A stretch of 64,000 nucleotides of DNA from Halarchaeum grantii (lineage in GTDB: Archaea > Halobacteriota > Halobacteria > Halobacteriales > Halobacteriaceae), in NCBI RefSeq assembly GCF_014647455.2, contig NZ_BMPF01000004.1:116980-180979 (forward strand), written 5' to 3'. Positions 16,931 to 25,850 of the stretch are shown in pieces (positions within the stretch are counted from its first letter, which is position 1; every line of letters begins with the position of its first letter). Under the pieces are notes generated by a model. It did not search any database. It was not told where the DNA came from and saw only the letters and a list, made by a program, of their open reading frames with translations. A program made the position numbers and the translations under genes.

Positions 16931-17162
16931 ACCAGAGTCACAGCTTTGGGAGTGGTGTACCGAGGGGCAGGACCGCTGTCGCGACGGAGTCTGTTTATTT
17001 TTCCCTGGAAGTGTTGAGTATACTTGACATACACACCCCGGACATAGTCCTTGGTGCGCTAGCGGATGGTTCAAACTCCGCCTATGGAAGGGAATAGCCA
17101 CGTAAGTCCATAATCGACGACAGTACCCAGATGAGATTTTCTTGACGGAGGTCCCAGGGACA

Positions 17163-17170
17163 TTTTATAT
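17163..17170 (+). promoter_or_regulatory. TATA box of the 842-aa membrane protein gene
   Basis: TTTTATAT centred 28 nt before ATG 17195, indicating a leaderless transcript and no T-box/hairpin element. Confidence 0.65.
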
Positions 17171-17194
17171 GGCAAGAACGTGCTGACATGAGTA

Positions 17195-19723
17195 ATGGGG
17201 ATCCAGAGCGGAGTATCGCGAGTTAGTACAGTCGCTTTCTCGCTCTTTTACCGTCTTCTCACTGGCCGTTACAGCAGAAAAGCCGGAATCGGAATCGGTC
17301 TCATTGGTGGAGTACTAACTGCTATTGTAGGATACTTGGCGGGACCGACTCTGAAACAGATCGTCACCAATACTTCGCTGATTCCACCATTCTCCTTCAC
17401 AACAGGAAATCTTGCCGTGCTTTGGGGTGTTCACGCGACCGTTATCACGCTGAGTTTGGTCGGATTGTCCTTTGCTTGGAACTCCGTCAAGAACTTGCCG
17501 ACGACAGATACGATCATTGAGGAGACTGCATATCGGCTGCGATCGATCGAGACAATCACCTTCCTGTTTACTGCGAACCTTTGTATCGGCACTGGCGTTC
17601 TACTGGCCACAGATAGTGTCGTTACTGCGGACATAGGCACAGCGGCTGGAATGTTACTTATCGCCAGCGCAGTGGTGACTGTTCATCGATTCTGGGTCGT
17701 TTTCGATCTCCTCTTGCACAATACGCTGGACGAGAAAGTATTCGACTTTGCTGATGCCGCACTGGCCGGTAGATCTCCTTCAACGGCAAGTGATTTTGAC
17801 GTGTATGTAGGCCACTTCTTCGATGCGAGCCGAACAGAGATTGAGAACGATCGTCCCGAACGGCTACGAGAGAAGCTTCGTGGAGTAGAAAAGTTGCTCG
17901 ACAAACTGCTCGCATCAGAGTCTGATTTAAAAGAAGATCGCAGTTTTTGGGACTATATCTCTGGGCGTTACGATTCTGTCTACCGGAGGAGTGTTGTACA
18001 GCAGAACGCAGAGCTTGAAAAACAGGTGATAGCGTCCCTCTCTGGTATCTACTGGAAAACCCAGAATTACGGTAACGTGGAGTTGGTGGGATGGACTATC
18101 CAGTGCTATGCAACCCTGTTTGCTCGTGGGTATTCTATAGAACCTCAGAGTAGCTCCGCAGAGTTTTTACTGGAGAGATTTGAGAACGCCCAAAATCGGA
18201 TCCTCAGCCAATTCAAGAAGGCGGATGATGATGCTTCTTATGAGACCGCGACGGCGCAGGTAGATCAGCTACTTGAAACTCAAACCAGCTTGTGGCGTAC
18301 CGCCGCCGAGAACGAGGCTGTGGGAGCCATGGACTACCTACGGTACCTGCTTGATGATGTTTACCAGTTCCGCGAGTACGAATATGCTCCTCCCGGAGCA
18401 GTCCGAAATGCTGGAGACAGTTATGACTCACTCGACGTACGGAAACAAGAGCAGGCCGATGATTACCGCGCTGCTGTTAACCATCTGAAGTTTGCTACCT
18501 ATGGATGGACGCTTAATCTATTTGAGGAAGAAGATGTCTCGGAGTATTTTGTTGAACAGGTTTTTAACGAATATGTCGAACAGGATTTTGGATCTGTAAG
18601 CCGCCTCTCTGAGATGTACTTCGATATGGGTGAGGCGACGGAACCGTTGAATTACTGGGAACGCTGGAACCTCAATCGAGAACTTGAGAAGAGCTACGGA
18701 GTCGCCTCGACAGGGATGGCGATTAATACGTGGCTCCTCCGATTTTACTGTACTGCTCTTGTCTGGATTCTGGATAGTCAGGAAGCGATAGATAATCTCC
18801 AAGAACAAGACCCCAGTGAAAGCCCGCTTACTGAGTACGATCATATGCAACCCCGTGTGGACAAAATCGTCGATCGGCTCGAGGCTTACAAAAAGGAGTA
18901 TCCGCTTGACGATATGTTAAGCGGGGGCCCATCTGCGGATGATCGGTGTGATGCTCTGATCGAATATTTTGAATCGGTCAGAGATGTTCTTGATGAGCAG
19001 GAGCAAGACTGGATTCGGACCCTTCCGATTAGCGAAGGATACGTGGACAGCTATGGTGAGAGTATACATTCACAGTTAGAGTCTTGTGGTTTACGGACTG
19101 CTATCGAAGAGGTTGGAGGGATAACGCAACTGGATAGTCTTGAGCAAGACGCGAACGCCGAATTTACCCTGTATAATTCAGCACCGCGCAAAGCGTTCGT
19201 AGACGATGGTATCTCGACGTTCTTTAACAGCAACTTTTCAGGGTTGCTCGACAGGTATCGTGGGGTTGTACTGGAACAGCTCGATCTTGTTGAAAAAGAA
19301 GTCGACGCGGCTACAGATATATCGGACGCACTCGCAGCAGTAGTATCCCAAGAAGACGTCGCGCTACTCATCGTCGAACAGATGGAAGTTGCTCGTACAC
19401 TACGTGATGACGAGCGGAGTGAACGAATCTCAAACGATGATCTGAGAAGTTACTTTGCTTTTATGGATATTCCGGTTATTCGAGATTTAACGACCGAATT
19501 TGCGGCTGTTGTGCTGTTTGAGAATGATTTCAACTATGTAGAGGAAGTCGATGACTATCCCATTGCGGTTGAGGTGACTCCTGGGGAAGATGTGGCCACC
19601 TGGGATCCCGACGAACTCCCTGATGAGGAAGACATCCGTGACTATGTTCGGATAGCCACATCATATAAGGCACATATTGAAAGTACCGGCCCTAATGGGG
19701 TTGTATTCCGAATCCAGAATTGA
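17195..19723 (+). CDS. Large N-terminally membrane-anchored protein of unknown function
   Basis: 842 aa. Four or five hydrophobic segments in residues ~25-185 (IGIGLIGGVLTAIVGYLAG, VLWGVHATVITLSLVGLSFA, TITFLFTANLCIGTGVLLA, AAGMLLIASAVVTVHRFWVVFDLLL). About 650 soluble residues follow, mostly helical and acidic, ending LPDEEDIRDYVRIATSYKAHIESTGPNGVVFRIQN. No nuclease or ATPase motif is visible. It is markedly AT-richer than the plasmid genes around it, consistent with recent acquisition. The small gene at 19836 follows by 112 bp. The membrane anchor plus large sensor-like part resembles the build of some abortive-infection effectors, but no family is recognised. Confidence 0.7.
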   Translation: MGIQSGVSRVSTVAFSLFYRLLTGRYSRKAGIGIGLIGGVLTAIVGYLAGPTLKQIVTNTSLIPPFSFTTGNLAVLWGVHATVITLSLVGLSFAWNSVKNLPTTDTIIEETAYRLRSIETITFLFTANLCIGTGVLLATDSVVTADIGTAAGMLLIASAVVTVHRFWVVFDLLLHNTLDEKVFDFADAALAGRSPSTASDFDVYVGHFFDASRTEIENDRPERLREKLRGVEKLLDKLLASESDLKEDRSFWDYISGRYDSVYRRSVVQQNAELEKQVIASLSGIYWKTQNYGNVELVGWTIQCYATLFARGYSIEPQSSSAEFLLERFENAQNRILSQFKKADDDASYETATAQVDQLLETQTSLWRTAAENEAVGAMDYLRYLLDDVYQFREYEYAPPGAVRNAGDSYDSLDVRKQEQADDYRAAVNHLKFATYGWTLNLFEEEDVSEYFVEQVFNEYVEQDFGSVSRLSEMYFDMGEATEPLNYWERWNLNRELEKSYGVASTGMAINTWLLRFYCTALVWILDSQEAIDNLQEQDPSESPLTEYDHMQPRVDKIVDRLEAYKKEYPLDDMLSGGPSADDRCDALIEYFESVRDVLDEQEQDWIRTLPISEGYVDSYGESIHSQLESCGLRTAIEEVGGITQLDSLEQDANAEFTLYNSAPRKAFVDDGISTFFNSNFSGLLDRYRGVVLEQLDLVEKEVDAATDISDALAAVVSQEDVALLIVEQMEVARTLRDDERSERISNDDLRSYFAFMDIPVIRDLTTEFAAVVLFENDFNYVEEVDDYPIAVEVTPGEDVATWDPDELPDEEDIRDYVRIATSYKAHIESTGPNGVVFRIQN

Positions 19724-19835
19724 GAGGAGAGGAGATCGAATATTTTGCCAAGTTGGAATTTCAAAGAACGTAACCCTGTCTAATCTTCACCCTGATTTTA
19801 TTCTCCCCAGACTCCAAGCAAGAAGTGATAACTCA

Positions 19836-20363
19836 ATGGAACGAGCGAGGACCAAACTCAACGAAGCTGATTTCTTCAGGCAGAAGGCAATGGACTCAGA
19901 GGGCGAAGAGTTCCTATATTATTCTAGTGCAACTCTCTCAGCCTGTCGATCAGTTACGTTTGCGCTACAGAAGGAACACGGTGGAGAAGAGAAATTTGAT
20001 GACTGGTATAGTGGGGCGCAATCGGAGATGAAATCGGATCCCTTGATGCGGGTTCTGTCTGAACTACGAAATCATGTAGTAAAGCGCACCCTCGTCACTC
20101 CTGTGGGGAAGACAGAGTATGAGGTGATTGATAAGAGCCCAAAGCATCCAGATTTTGCTGGCGAACCATCCATAGATGGGAAGACATTCACCAGACACAA
20201 ACTGGATGAAGTACCGGATGACGTGAAATCGAATATTCCAGATCAGGTAGTCGACGACTTTCTTGAGGAGTATGGCGATGACCCCATCGAGTCATGGCTC
20301 AATAGCTATTATTTCAAAATCAAACAGATAGTGAGCGAGGGGAGCGGAGTAGTTGAGGATTGA
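19836..20363 (+). CDS. Small helical protein, possibly HEPN-like, partner of the 842-aa protein
   Basis: 175 aa from ATG 19836. The N-terminal 85 residues are helical: ERARTKLNEADFFRQKAMDSEGEEFLYYSSATLSACRSVTFALQKE...LMRVLSELRNHVVKR. Four helices ending in an R-N-H patch recall HEPN-type proteins, but the canonical R-x4-6-H is not clean. The C-terminus (DVKSNIPDQVVDDFLEEY...SYYFKIKQIV) is also helical. It shares AT-rich composition with the upstream membrane protein and probably moved with it. Confidence 0.55.
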   Translation: MERARTKLNEADFFRQKAMDSEGEEFLYYSSATLSACRSVTFALQKEHGGEEKFDDWYSGAQSEMKSDPLMRVLSELRNHVVKRTLVTPVGKTEYEVIDKSPKHPDFAGEPSIDGKTFTRHKLDEVPDDVKSNIPDQVVDDFLEEYGDDPIESWLNSYYFKIKQIVSEGSGVVED

Positions 20364-20580
20364 ACCGGCCACATAGTAGTGGACCGAAGCCCTGCTTGCT
20401 AATGACTCAATAGCCACGTATTGGAACATGCCTTTTTCCAAGTCTTACAAGTCAACCAATCTAGTCCAAATGTTTCCTTTGGATAATTTGACCACCCCGT
20501 TGTAGTCGGCTACACTACGGTGACCCAAGCACCTCATTCTGAGCCACTATCCGGCTGAATCGAGGTCCGTACTCGATAGC
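20364..20580. other. Spacer with a short hairpin
   Basis: No gene seen. TCCAAA-TGTTTCC-TTTGGA (20465-20483) is a perfect 6-bp hairpin of unknown role, perhaps the end of the upstream transcript. Confidence 0.35.
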
Positions 20581-20647
20581 GTTTATTTCCCCCTCAATGG
20601 GTGAGGGGCGCGCCGAACTGGCGGGTTCCCGAAACACGGTGAGAACG
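20581..20647 (+). promoter_or_regulatory. T-box/hairpin leader element of TFB-2
   Basis: GTTTATTT (20581) then CCCCTCA-ATGGG-TGAGGGG (20590-20608), a 7-bp stem different in sequence from TFB-1's but keeping the ATGGGTG core. Confidence 0.75.
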
Positions 20648-21574
20648 ATGGCAACTAGAGACATCTACGAAACTGGCTTCGACGAAGACGTCCGAACGGA
20701 ATCGAGTGCGAACCAGTGTCCCGAGTGCGACGGTCGAGTCACCACGAACGCGGTCGAAACGGTCTGCGAGGACTGTGGCCTGGTCATCGACGAACAGCGC
20801 ATCGATCACGGGCCGGAGTGGCGGGCGTACGACGACGAGGAGCGCGAGCGGACAGGCGCCCCACTTACTGCGGCTCGCCACGATCGCGGCCTGTCGACGG
20901 AAATCGGTCGCGGCACCGACGCGAAGGGGAACGAGATCTCGGGGCAGAAGCGACGGCGACTCGCGCGGATGCGCCGTGAGCAGACCCGTGGTCGCTGGCG
21001 GTCGAAAGCGGAACGGAATCTCGCCCACGGGCTGGGCGAAGTGCGCCGGCTGGCGAGCGCGCTCGAACTCTCCGATTCGGTCCGCGACCAGGCGTGTCAG
21101 CTCTTCCGGAGCGCCCAGAACGAGGATCTGCTTCGAGGCAGGTCCATCGAGGCTATCGCCGCGGCCAGCGTCTACGGGGCCTGCCGGTGCAACGGCCGCT
21201 CACGGTTAGTGGATGACGTCAGCGAGATGGCCCGCGTTGCGGAGTCACGGGTCACGAACGGGTACAAGACGCTGAACGAAGAGCTGGGCCTCCCTGCCGA
21301 GCCCGTCTCCCCCAGCATGTTCGTGCCGCGCCTCGCTTCGGACCTCGAGTGTCCGGACGAAATCCGACAGCGGGCCCGAGCCCTCGCGGAACAGGCCGAG
21401 AAGCGCGGCGTCACGACGGGCGTCCATCCGGCCGGGTTCGCCGCGGCCTGTCTCTACAAGGCCGGTCGCGAAGAGGGGCGATGGCTGACGCAATCCGAGG
21501 CCGCGGACGTGGCGAACGCCTCGAAGGCGACTGTTCGGGCGCACCGGGATACGTTGGAGGAACAGGTCGCCTGA
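20648..21574 (+). CDS. tfb: Transcription initiation factor IIB (TFB), plasmid paralogue 2
   Basis: 308 aa, same length as TFB-1 and alignable throughout. Zinc ribbon CPECDGRV...CEDCGLVID, linker LTAARHDRGLSTEIGRG, two cyclin repeats (GLGEVRRLASALELSDSVRDQACQLF; FVPRLASDLECPDEIRQRARALAEQA) and C-terminal HTH (LTQSEAADVANASKATVRAHRDTL). The start at 20648 puts the leader hairpin outside the protein. The linker before the first cyclin repeat differs most from TFB-1. Both TFB genes carry the T-box/hairpin element, so self-regulation or cross-regulation is possible. Confidence 0.93.
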   Translation: MATRDIYETGFDEDVRTESSANQCPECDGRVTTNAVETVCEDCGLVIDEQRIDHGPEWRAYDDEERERTGAPLTAARHDRGLSTEIGRGTDAKGNEISGQKRRRLARMRREQTRGRWRSKAERNLAHGLGEVRRLASALELSDSVRDQACQLFRSAQNEDLLRGRSIEAIAAASVYGACRCNGRSRLVDDVSEMARVAESRVTNGYKTLNEELGLPAEPVSPSMFVPRLASDLECPDEIRQRARALAEQAEKRGVTTGVHPAGFAAACLYKAGREEGRWLTQSEAADVANASKATVRAHRDTLEEQVA

Positions 21575-21674
21575 GACAGATCACTGTCTCTCCGACTGTA
21601 CTACACATCGTTCTATCCACGCTACGATTTAAACACGAAGACGAGCGAAGTTCTCTGTAGACTACTCTGTAAGC

Positions 21675-21692
21675 TAGCCCACCTAAAGAGGC
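21675..21692 (-). repeat. IS605-type right-end hairpin of the TnpB element
   Basis: On the minus strand CCGCCT-CTTT-AGGTGG forms a 6-bp stem just after the tnpB stop. In IS200/IS605 elements this region also encodes the guide (reRNA/omegaRNA) scaffold. Confidence 0.45.
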
Positions 21693-22921
21693 GGACTTTC
21701 ACCATGGACTCCCGCTCTAACCGAATCCGGTACGGGTTTGACCCCGTTCGCGTTCAGCATCCCGCTGTTCAAGCGCACACCTACGGGTGCGCCTCCTTCG
21801 CCGCCAGTTTGGTTGCGAAGGAGTCGATAGCCGATGTTCTTCGCTGCGTTGTAGTCCGCGTGGTTCTCGTATCCACAGGATTGACAGCGGAAGGTGTCCT
21901 GCGACGGGCGGTTTTCCGCATGGGTGAACCCACACGACGAGCACCGCCTCGACGTGTTCTTCGGGTTCACCTGCTCAACCTGAATCCCGCGTCCCTCGGC
22001 CTTATACGAGACGTACTCGTACAGACGATTGAATGCCCACTCGTGGAACTTGCGGGCGTCGGGCATCCGATCGCGGATATCCGTCAGGTCCTCGAAGGCG
22101 ATTACCGTGCAACCACTCTCGCTCGCTTCAGCGATGATGTCGTTCGCGATACGGTGAAGATACTGCTCGAAGCGCCCCGTCTCCTTGCGTCCGACCGCTT
22201 GGACGTTCTCGTGGGCCCACCGCGAACCACACTCCTGCAGCGACTTGCGGCGCTGGACGTACTTCGTTCGCCAGTGGTTGAGTTCGTCGGCAGACCAGAA
22301 TGCGCCAGTCGAGGTAACGGCGATGTTCTCGATCCCGAGGTCCACACCGAGAACCGTTCCGTTCTCGGCCGGTTTGGGATCGTCCACGTCCGCCTTTGTT
22401 CGGACGTGGAGGTAGAAGTCACCACGGCGATAGTGGAGTGTCGCGCCTGTCGTCTCCCATCGTTCAGAACGCAGGTACTTCGAGTGGGGCGTGTCACGGG
22501 TTTTGTCGGGCAAGACGTACTCGGCGGTGACACGCCCATCGACGGTAGACAACGTGGCGTGGTCGTCATGGAACGTGGCGTTGCGCTGGTTGTATTCGCA
22601 GAACGACGAGGAGAACGTCGGAATCGAAGCGTACTCGCAGTTCTTCCACTCGGCGACGACGCTCTTGAGCGCGTCAACAGCACGGTTACGAGCCGATTGG
22701 ACGTGGTTGCTGTGGAGTCGCGTCTGCTCGCGAACCTCGTCGTAGGTCATCTCATGCAGGACGGACGAACGGGTTTCAGCCCACTCTCCGTCCCACGCGG
22801 AGTCCACGACGTAATTGGCCGCCCACAGGAACTCGTCAATCGTCTCGTGGAGCAGGTCCGCCTGTTCGTCGGTCACGTCGAGTTTGACCGGGACAGTTCG
22901 ACGGACCTCCATACAACTCAC
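21683..22921 (-). CDS. tnpB: TnpB, RNA-guided nuclease of an IS1341/IS605-type element
   Basis: 412 aa, full length for TnpB. RuvC residues: D194 in GVDLGIEN, E277 in FEDL and D356 in HADYNAAKN. Zinc ribbon C327-x2-C330...C346-x2-C349 lies between the last two. The catalytic set is intact, so the protein is probably active as an omegaRNA-guided nuclease. The second Met (22912, [17 protein letters not shown]) is an equally plausible start. There is no tnpA, so the element would need a transposase in trans. Confidence 0.92.
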   Translation of the reverse strand: MSCMEVRRTVPVKLDVTDEQADLLHETIDEFLWAANYVVDSAWDGEWAETRSSVLHEMTYDEVREQTRLHSNHVQSARNRAVDALKSVVAEWKNCEYASIPTFSSSFCEYNQRNATFHDDHATLSTVDGRVTAEYVLPDKTRDTPHSKYLRSERWETTGATLHYRRGDFYLHVRTKADVDDPKPAENGTVLGVDLGIENIAVTSTGAFWSADELNHWRTKYVQRRKSLQECGSRWAHENVQAVGRKETGRFEQYLHRIANDIIAEASESGCTVIAFEDLTDIRDRMPDARKFHEWAFNRLYEYVSYKAEGRGIQVEQVNPKNTSRRCSSCGFTHAENRPSQDTFRCQSCGYENHADYNAAKNIGYRLLRNQTGGEGGAPVGVRLNSGMLNANGVKPVPDSVRAGVHGESPPL

Positions 22922-23056
22922 AACTCAATCTATGCTTAAATGTATTAATATGGTCAGGTGGGGGATGCTGCCCTCCACCGGCAACGGCGGTAGCGTAGGC
23001 ATGCGAACACATTCGTTCCCTCAGCTGCGGGGATCGGTTTCCACAGGGTGGTATCT

Positions 23057-23938
23057 ATGAACGGTCGTTACTCCGACTTTGAGGAACTGCGGCCGACCGG
23101 CGAGGCGTCCCACATTCCGGACACGAGGCTGGACGACGGCTGTGAGGGTTCCCCCCGTCGGCAACGCGTCGCGACGAGCTCTGGTGGCTACCCTGATGTG
23201 GCGACGGCCGCCGATGGCGAGTGCCGGTCCTGTGGGGCGTCAGTCCCAGACGGCCAGACGAAATGCCGGTTCTGTCTCACCAACCATCTCGGGAGTGACG
23301 CCACTCGCACGGACGAGGCCGCGTCGACGACGTGCCTCGGCATCGTCCACCTGGTCGTCGAGTCGACCACGTTCTACGGCGCCGTCGCGAAGGGCGGCGC
23401 CGCGGCGAACCTCCTCTCCGCCAACGAGGCGGAGCCGGTCGTCGACGACTACACGCTCATCTACGACCTCGACGAGGCGCCGGCGCGCCAGCTGGCCGAG
23501 CAATGGCCCTCACTCCCCGACGCGGTACAGGTGTCGTCAGAGGAGGGAGAGCGGCTTCTCAGTGCCGCCCGTGACCGGACTGGGTGGCACAGGCAGGAAG
23601 CGTCGGAGCGCCAGGAGCAGGCCCCGACGCGGCTCTACGACCAGCGTGGGGACGGCATCCGCGACGCGTCGCGTCTCGACGCGGTCCTCGACGACGCCGA
23701 CGACGCGGTGTGGCTGGTTCCAGCGATAGCGCTGACCGAATCCACTGGCGAGGCTGCGGCTGATCACCAGGAGTCGTCGGTACCGACGACGCAGGAACTC
23801 GACTGTCAAACCTGTGGACGGGCGACCGACCATCGGTTTAAGACCCACGAGTCGGTCCCGGATGCGGCGTGGACGGGACAACCGATCTGGGAGTGTCGGG
23901 TGTGTGGCTCGGCTCGCTACGGACCCAGTCTCGAGTAG
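23057..23938 (+). CDS. Haloarchaeal plasmid protein with zinc knuckles at both ends
   Basis: 293 aa from ATG 23057 (a GTG three codons earlier is possible). An N-terminal knuckle pair CRSCGASVPDGQTKCRFC (residues ~56-73) and a C-terminal pair CQTC...CRVCGSARYGPSLE frame a central alpha/beta domain (LGIVHLVVESTTFYGAVAKGGAAANLLSANE; YTLIYDLDEAPARQLAEQWP). The paired zinc sites suggest nucleic-acid or protein binding. Element 2 of the TTAACCAAC set lies 20 bp past its stop. The family is not recognised. Confidence 0.65.
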   Translation: MNGRYSDFEELRPTGEASHIPDTRLDDGCEGSPRRQRVATSSGGYPDVATAADGECRSCGASVPDGQTKCRFCLTNHLGSDATRTDEAASTTCLGIVHLVVESTTFYGAVAKGGAAANLLSANEAEPVVDDYTLIYDLDEAPARQLAEQWPSLPDAVQVSSEEGERLLSAARDRTGWHRQEASERQEQAPTRLYDQRGDGIRDASRLDAVLDDADDAVWLVPAIALTESTGEAAADHQESSVPTTQELDCQTCGRATDHRFKTHESVPDAAWTGQPIWECRVCGSARYGPSLE

Positions 23939-23957
23939 CGCCAGTGCTGGGCGTCGA

Positions 23958-23999
23958 TTAACCAACACCCTGCGAGTAGCGTCGAGGTTCGTTGGTTAA
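23958..23999. repeat. TTAACCAAC / GTTGGTTAA paired element 2
   Basis: Half-sites 23958-23966 and 23991-23999, spacer 24 nt, about 42 bp upstream of the next T-box/hairpin element. Confidence 0.75.
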
Positions 24000-24041
24000 G
24001 GCAGCGAGCTCCTGCAAGCCCGACGCCAGTCTCGATGGGGT

Positions 24042-24076
24042 GTCTTTCCGCGCCGGCGAGTGGTGAGGCGCTTCCG
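24042..24076 (+). promoter_or_regulatory. T-box/hairpin leader element before 24077
   Basis: GTCTTTCC then GCGCC...GGCGC (24050-24054 with 24067-24071) around GGCGAGTGGTGA; ATG follows at 24077. Confidence 0.55.
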
Positions 24077-24265
24077 ATGGAGCAAGAGTTCAAACAGGGC
24101 TACCGGATGCATCGTATACTCAGCAATCTCAACCGACTCGATGTCGATCGATTGGACGCCGCCGATCGAGAGCGAGTCGAGACCGCGAGAGACCTCCTGG
24201 AAGAGGTGAGCCTTCTCACGCGGCCGGGCGACGGAGCCGGGGTGGACGCCCACGCAGACTCCTAA
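24077..24265 (+). CDS. Small helical protein, 62 aa
   Basis: MEQEFKQGYRMHRILSNLNRLDVDRLDAADRERVETARDLLEEVSLLTRPG is predicted all-helical. An upstream in-frame ATG (24035) would translate through the leader hairpin, so ATG 24077 is preferred. Short length and position behind a shared regulatory element fit an accessory plasmid protein. Function unknown. Confidence 0.5.
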   Translation: MEQEFKQGYRMHRILSNLNRLDVDRLDAADRERVETARDLLEEVSLLTRPGDGAGVDAHADS

Positions 24266-24307
24266 CTGGCGTCGTCGGCCACGCCTCGGGAGGCACCTCT
24301 CACGTCG

Positions 24308-24356
24308 GTTTATCTCCCCCGATAGGGGTGCGGGGGCGACCCCGTGAACTCCAGAC
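24308..24356 (+). promoter_or_regulatory. T-box/hairpin leader element before 24357
   Basis: GGTTTATCT then CCCC-GATA-GGGG, with an alternative CCCCC/GGGGG pairing to the following GTGCGGGGG. One of the clearest copies. Confidence 0.7.
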
Positions 24357-24737
24357 ATGGCGACACTGCAAGCTGCGACGACATCGACCGGCGCGATCGT
24401 ATCGGATCCGCAGGCAGTCCGCGAGCTTTGTGAGAGCTACTGCTTCGGGACGCTCGACTGGGAGGTGACCGAAGACGGAGAGCTCACCATCTGGGGGTAC
24501 GACGACTTCGAGGTGTACGAGGCGCGGGAGAACGGCCTCCCGGACTACGAAGGCGGGATCGTGACCCACGAATTCCTGCGAGAACTCGCCGACCACCTCG
24601 AAGCCAACGAAGAACTCGATATCCAGACGGCGGGGTTCACCAAATGCCGCTTCCCAGTCCTGGCCAAGCGGTACGTCGTTCGCCATGGCGAAGTCCTCCA
24701 GGCGGACCTCAGTTCCCCCGACCCGATCGACGAGTAG
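24357..24737 (+). CDS. Haloarchaeal plasmid protein of unknown function, 126 aa
   Basis: Acidic alpha/beta protein: DPQAVRELCESYCFGTLDWEVTEDGELTIWGYDDFEVYEARENGLPDYEGGIVTHEFLRELADHLEANEELDIQTAGFTKCRFPVLAKRYVV. The ATG lies directly behind a T-box/hairpin element. It forms a run of small genes (24077, 24357, 24805) each with its own element instead of one operon promoter. No family is recognised. Confidence 0.65.
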   Translation: MATLQAATTSTGAIVSDPQAVRELCESYCFGTLDWEVTEDGELTIWGYDDFEVYEARENGLPDYEGGIVTHEFLRELADHLEANEELDIQTAGFTKCRFPVLAKRYVVRHGEVLQADLSSPDPIDE

Positions 24738-24739
24738 CG

Positions 24740-24804
24740 TTGTTCATCCCCCGGGAGGGGTGCGGGGCGATCCAGTCGCGGTCGCCCCGTGAGGTGATTG
24801 CTCG
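24740..24804 (+). promoter_or_regulatory. T-box/hairpin leader element before 24805
   Basis: GTTGTTCAT then CCCCCGGGAGGGGTGCGGGG. The downstream GGTCGCCCCG can pair with the CGGGGCGATC side, offering a further alternative stem. Confidence 0.65.
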
Positions 24805-25467
24805 ATGGGACACCGCGCACTCGTTGCGTACGAACGCACGGACGGACAGTACACGCTCCACTACAGCCATTGGGGTGCAGCGAACCTGAAGCTCAAGCAC
24901 CGAATCTCGGCTGAGTCGCCGTTCGGTGGCGACGACACCGACTCCAAGTGGGCGAAACAGCTCCTCGCAGAGCTTGCTGATGGCCTCGAGGCAGATGCGG
25001 TCGACGGCTACCTCGCTGGCGAGGATCGTCCGTCGTCGGTCGTCGAACCGAAGCCCCGCGCCACCGGGCTCACCCTCGACGAGATCGTCGCGGACCATCT
25101 CGACTACCTCCACCACGAGGCGTTCTTCGTGGTGTCGACGACGTTCGAGGTGACCGCCTATCGGACGCTGTGGTTCGGGCTCCAGTACGACTCGGAGACG
25201 GTCGAACAGGGAGAGACCGTCGGGAACGGCGCGCTCGCGACGGTGCGCTGGTACGACGGTGAGCCGGTCGGCGACGGCCACCTGCAGGGACAGTTCGCGG
25301 CCCTCAAAGACGTCGTCGGCGACATGCTCGACAAGGGCGTCTTCACGCCGTCGACGGCGAGACAGTACCTGAAACGGAAGCTGGCCGAGCGAGTCGGAGA
25401 CCGACAGGAGCTGCTCATTCCGACCGGAGAATTACCCTTCGAGAAGGCGAGTCTCAGCAAGCCGTAA
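24805..25467 (+). CDS. DUF6735-like haloarchaeal protein
   Basis: 220 aa. It opens with MGHRALVAYERTDGQYTLHYSHWGAANLKLKHRI, the hallmark of a widespread haloarchaeal plasmid family that I recall as DUF6735. The middle (LTLDEIVADHLDYLHHEAFFVVSTTFEVTAYRTLWFGL) is conserved and the C-terminus (VFTPSTARQYLKRKLAERVGD) helical. It is always found among small accessory genes, and no reaction is known. The start is set by the element directly upstream. Confidence 0.7.
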   Translation: MGHRALVAYERTDGQYTLHYSHWGAANLKLKHRISAESPFGGDDTDSKWAKQLLAELADGLEADAVDGYLAGEDRPSSVVEPKPRATGLTLDEIVADHLDYLHHEAFFVVSTTFEVTAYRTLWFGLQYDSETVEQGETVGNGALATVRWYDGEPVGDGHLQGQFAALKDVVGDMLDKGVFTPSTARQYLKRKLAERVGDRQELLIPTGELPFEKASLSKP

Positions 25468-25504
25468 CACCACTTCCTTAGTGGATCCCGGGAAACACCC
25501 AAGT

Positions 25505-25789
25505 ATGTCAAATCAGCCTAAAGACGGTGTTCGTGTTTGGCTTGTCGAGCGGACGTACTCCGATGACGAACAGAATCTGATCATCCTCACCTACGCAACA
25601 CCCGATGGCGAACAGTACTATCGGAAGGAACGAGCACTAACCTCATTCACCGACGTCCGAGATACGACGGCAGCAGTCGACGCTGAACCCGACAATCTCG
25701 GCACGGTCGATGACCCCGACCTCCAGGAACAATACGCGGCCGAAGCGCAGCGAATGCAGGAGGTCCACGACCCGGACGACGTGATCTGA
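25505..25789 (+). CDS. Small acidic protein, 94 aa
   Basis: MSNQPKDGVRVWLVERTYSDDEQNLIILTYATPDGEQYYRKERALTSF...DTTAAVDAEPDNLGTVDDPDLQEQYAAEAQRMQEVHDPDDVI. A beta-rich N-terminal half and helical acidic C-terminus. ATG 25505 is preferred over 25481 because the family-like start MSNQPKDG follows a short spacer. It lacks a clear T-box/hairpin element. Function unknown. Confidence 0.6.
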   Translation: MSNQPKDGVRVWLVERTYSDDEQNLIILTYATPDGEQYYRKERALTSFTDVRDTTAAVDAEPDNLGTVDDPDLQEQYAAEAQRMQEVHDPDDVI

Positions 25790-25850
25790 TACCCGCCAGT
25801 AGACATCGCCCCGGGCCATGGGTTATGTCGTAGGAGGCCGTACACAGGGT

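Noticed and set aside
17048..17090. tRNA-like 3' end (GCGGATGGTTCAAACTCCGC)
   Set aside because: It has TTCAAAC with a 5-bp stem, but the loop is 10 nt instead of 7, no acceptor, D or anticodon arm can be drawn, and no integrase gene is near.
21704..22939. 411-aa plus-strand frame over tnpB
   Set aside because: Antisense shadow of the intact tnpB, Val/Arg-rich with no domain.
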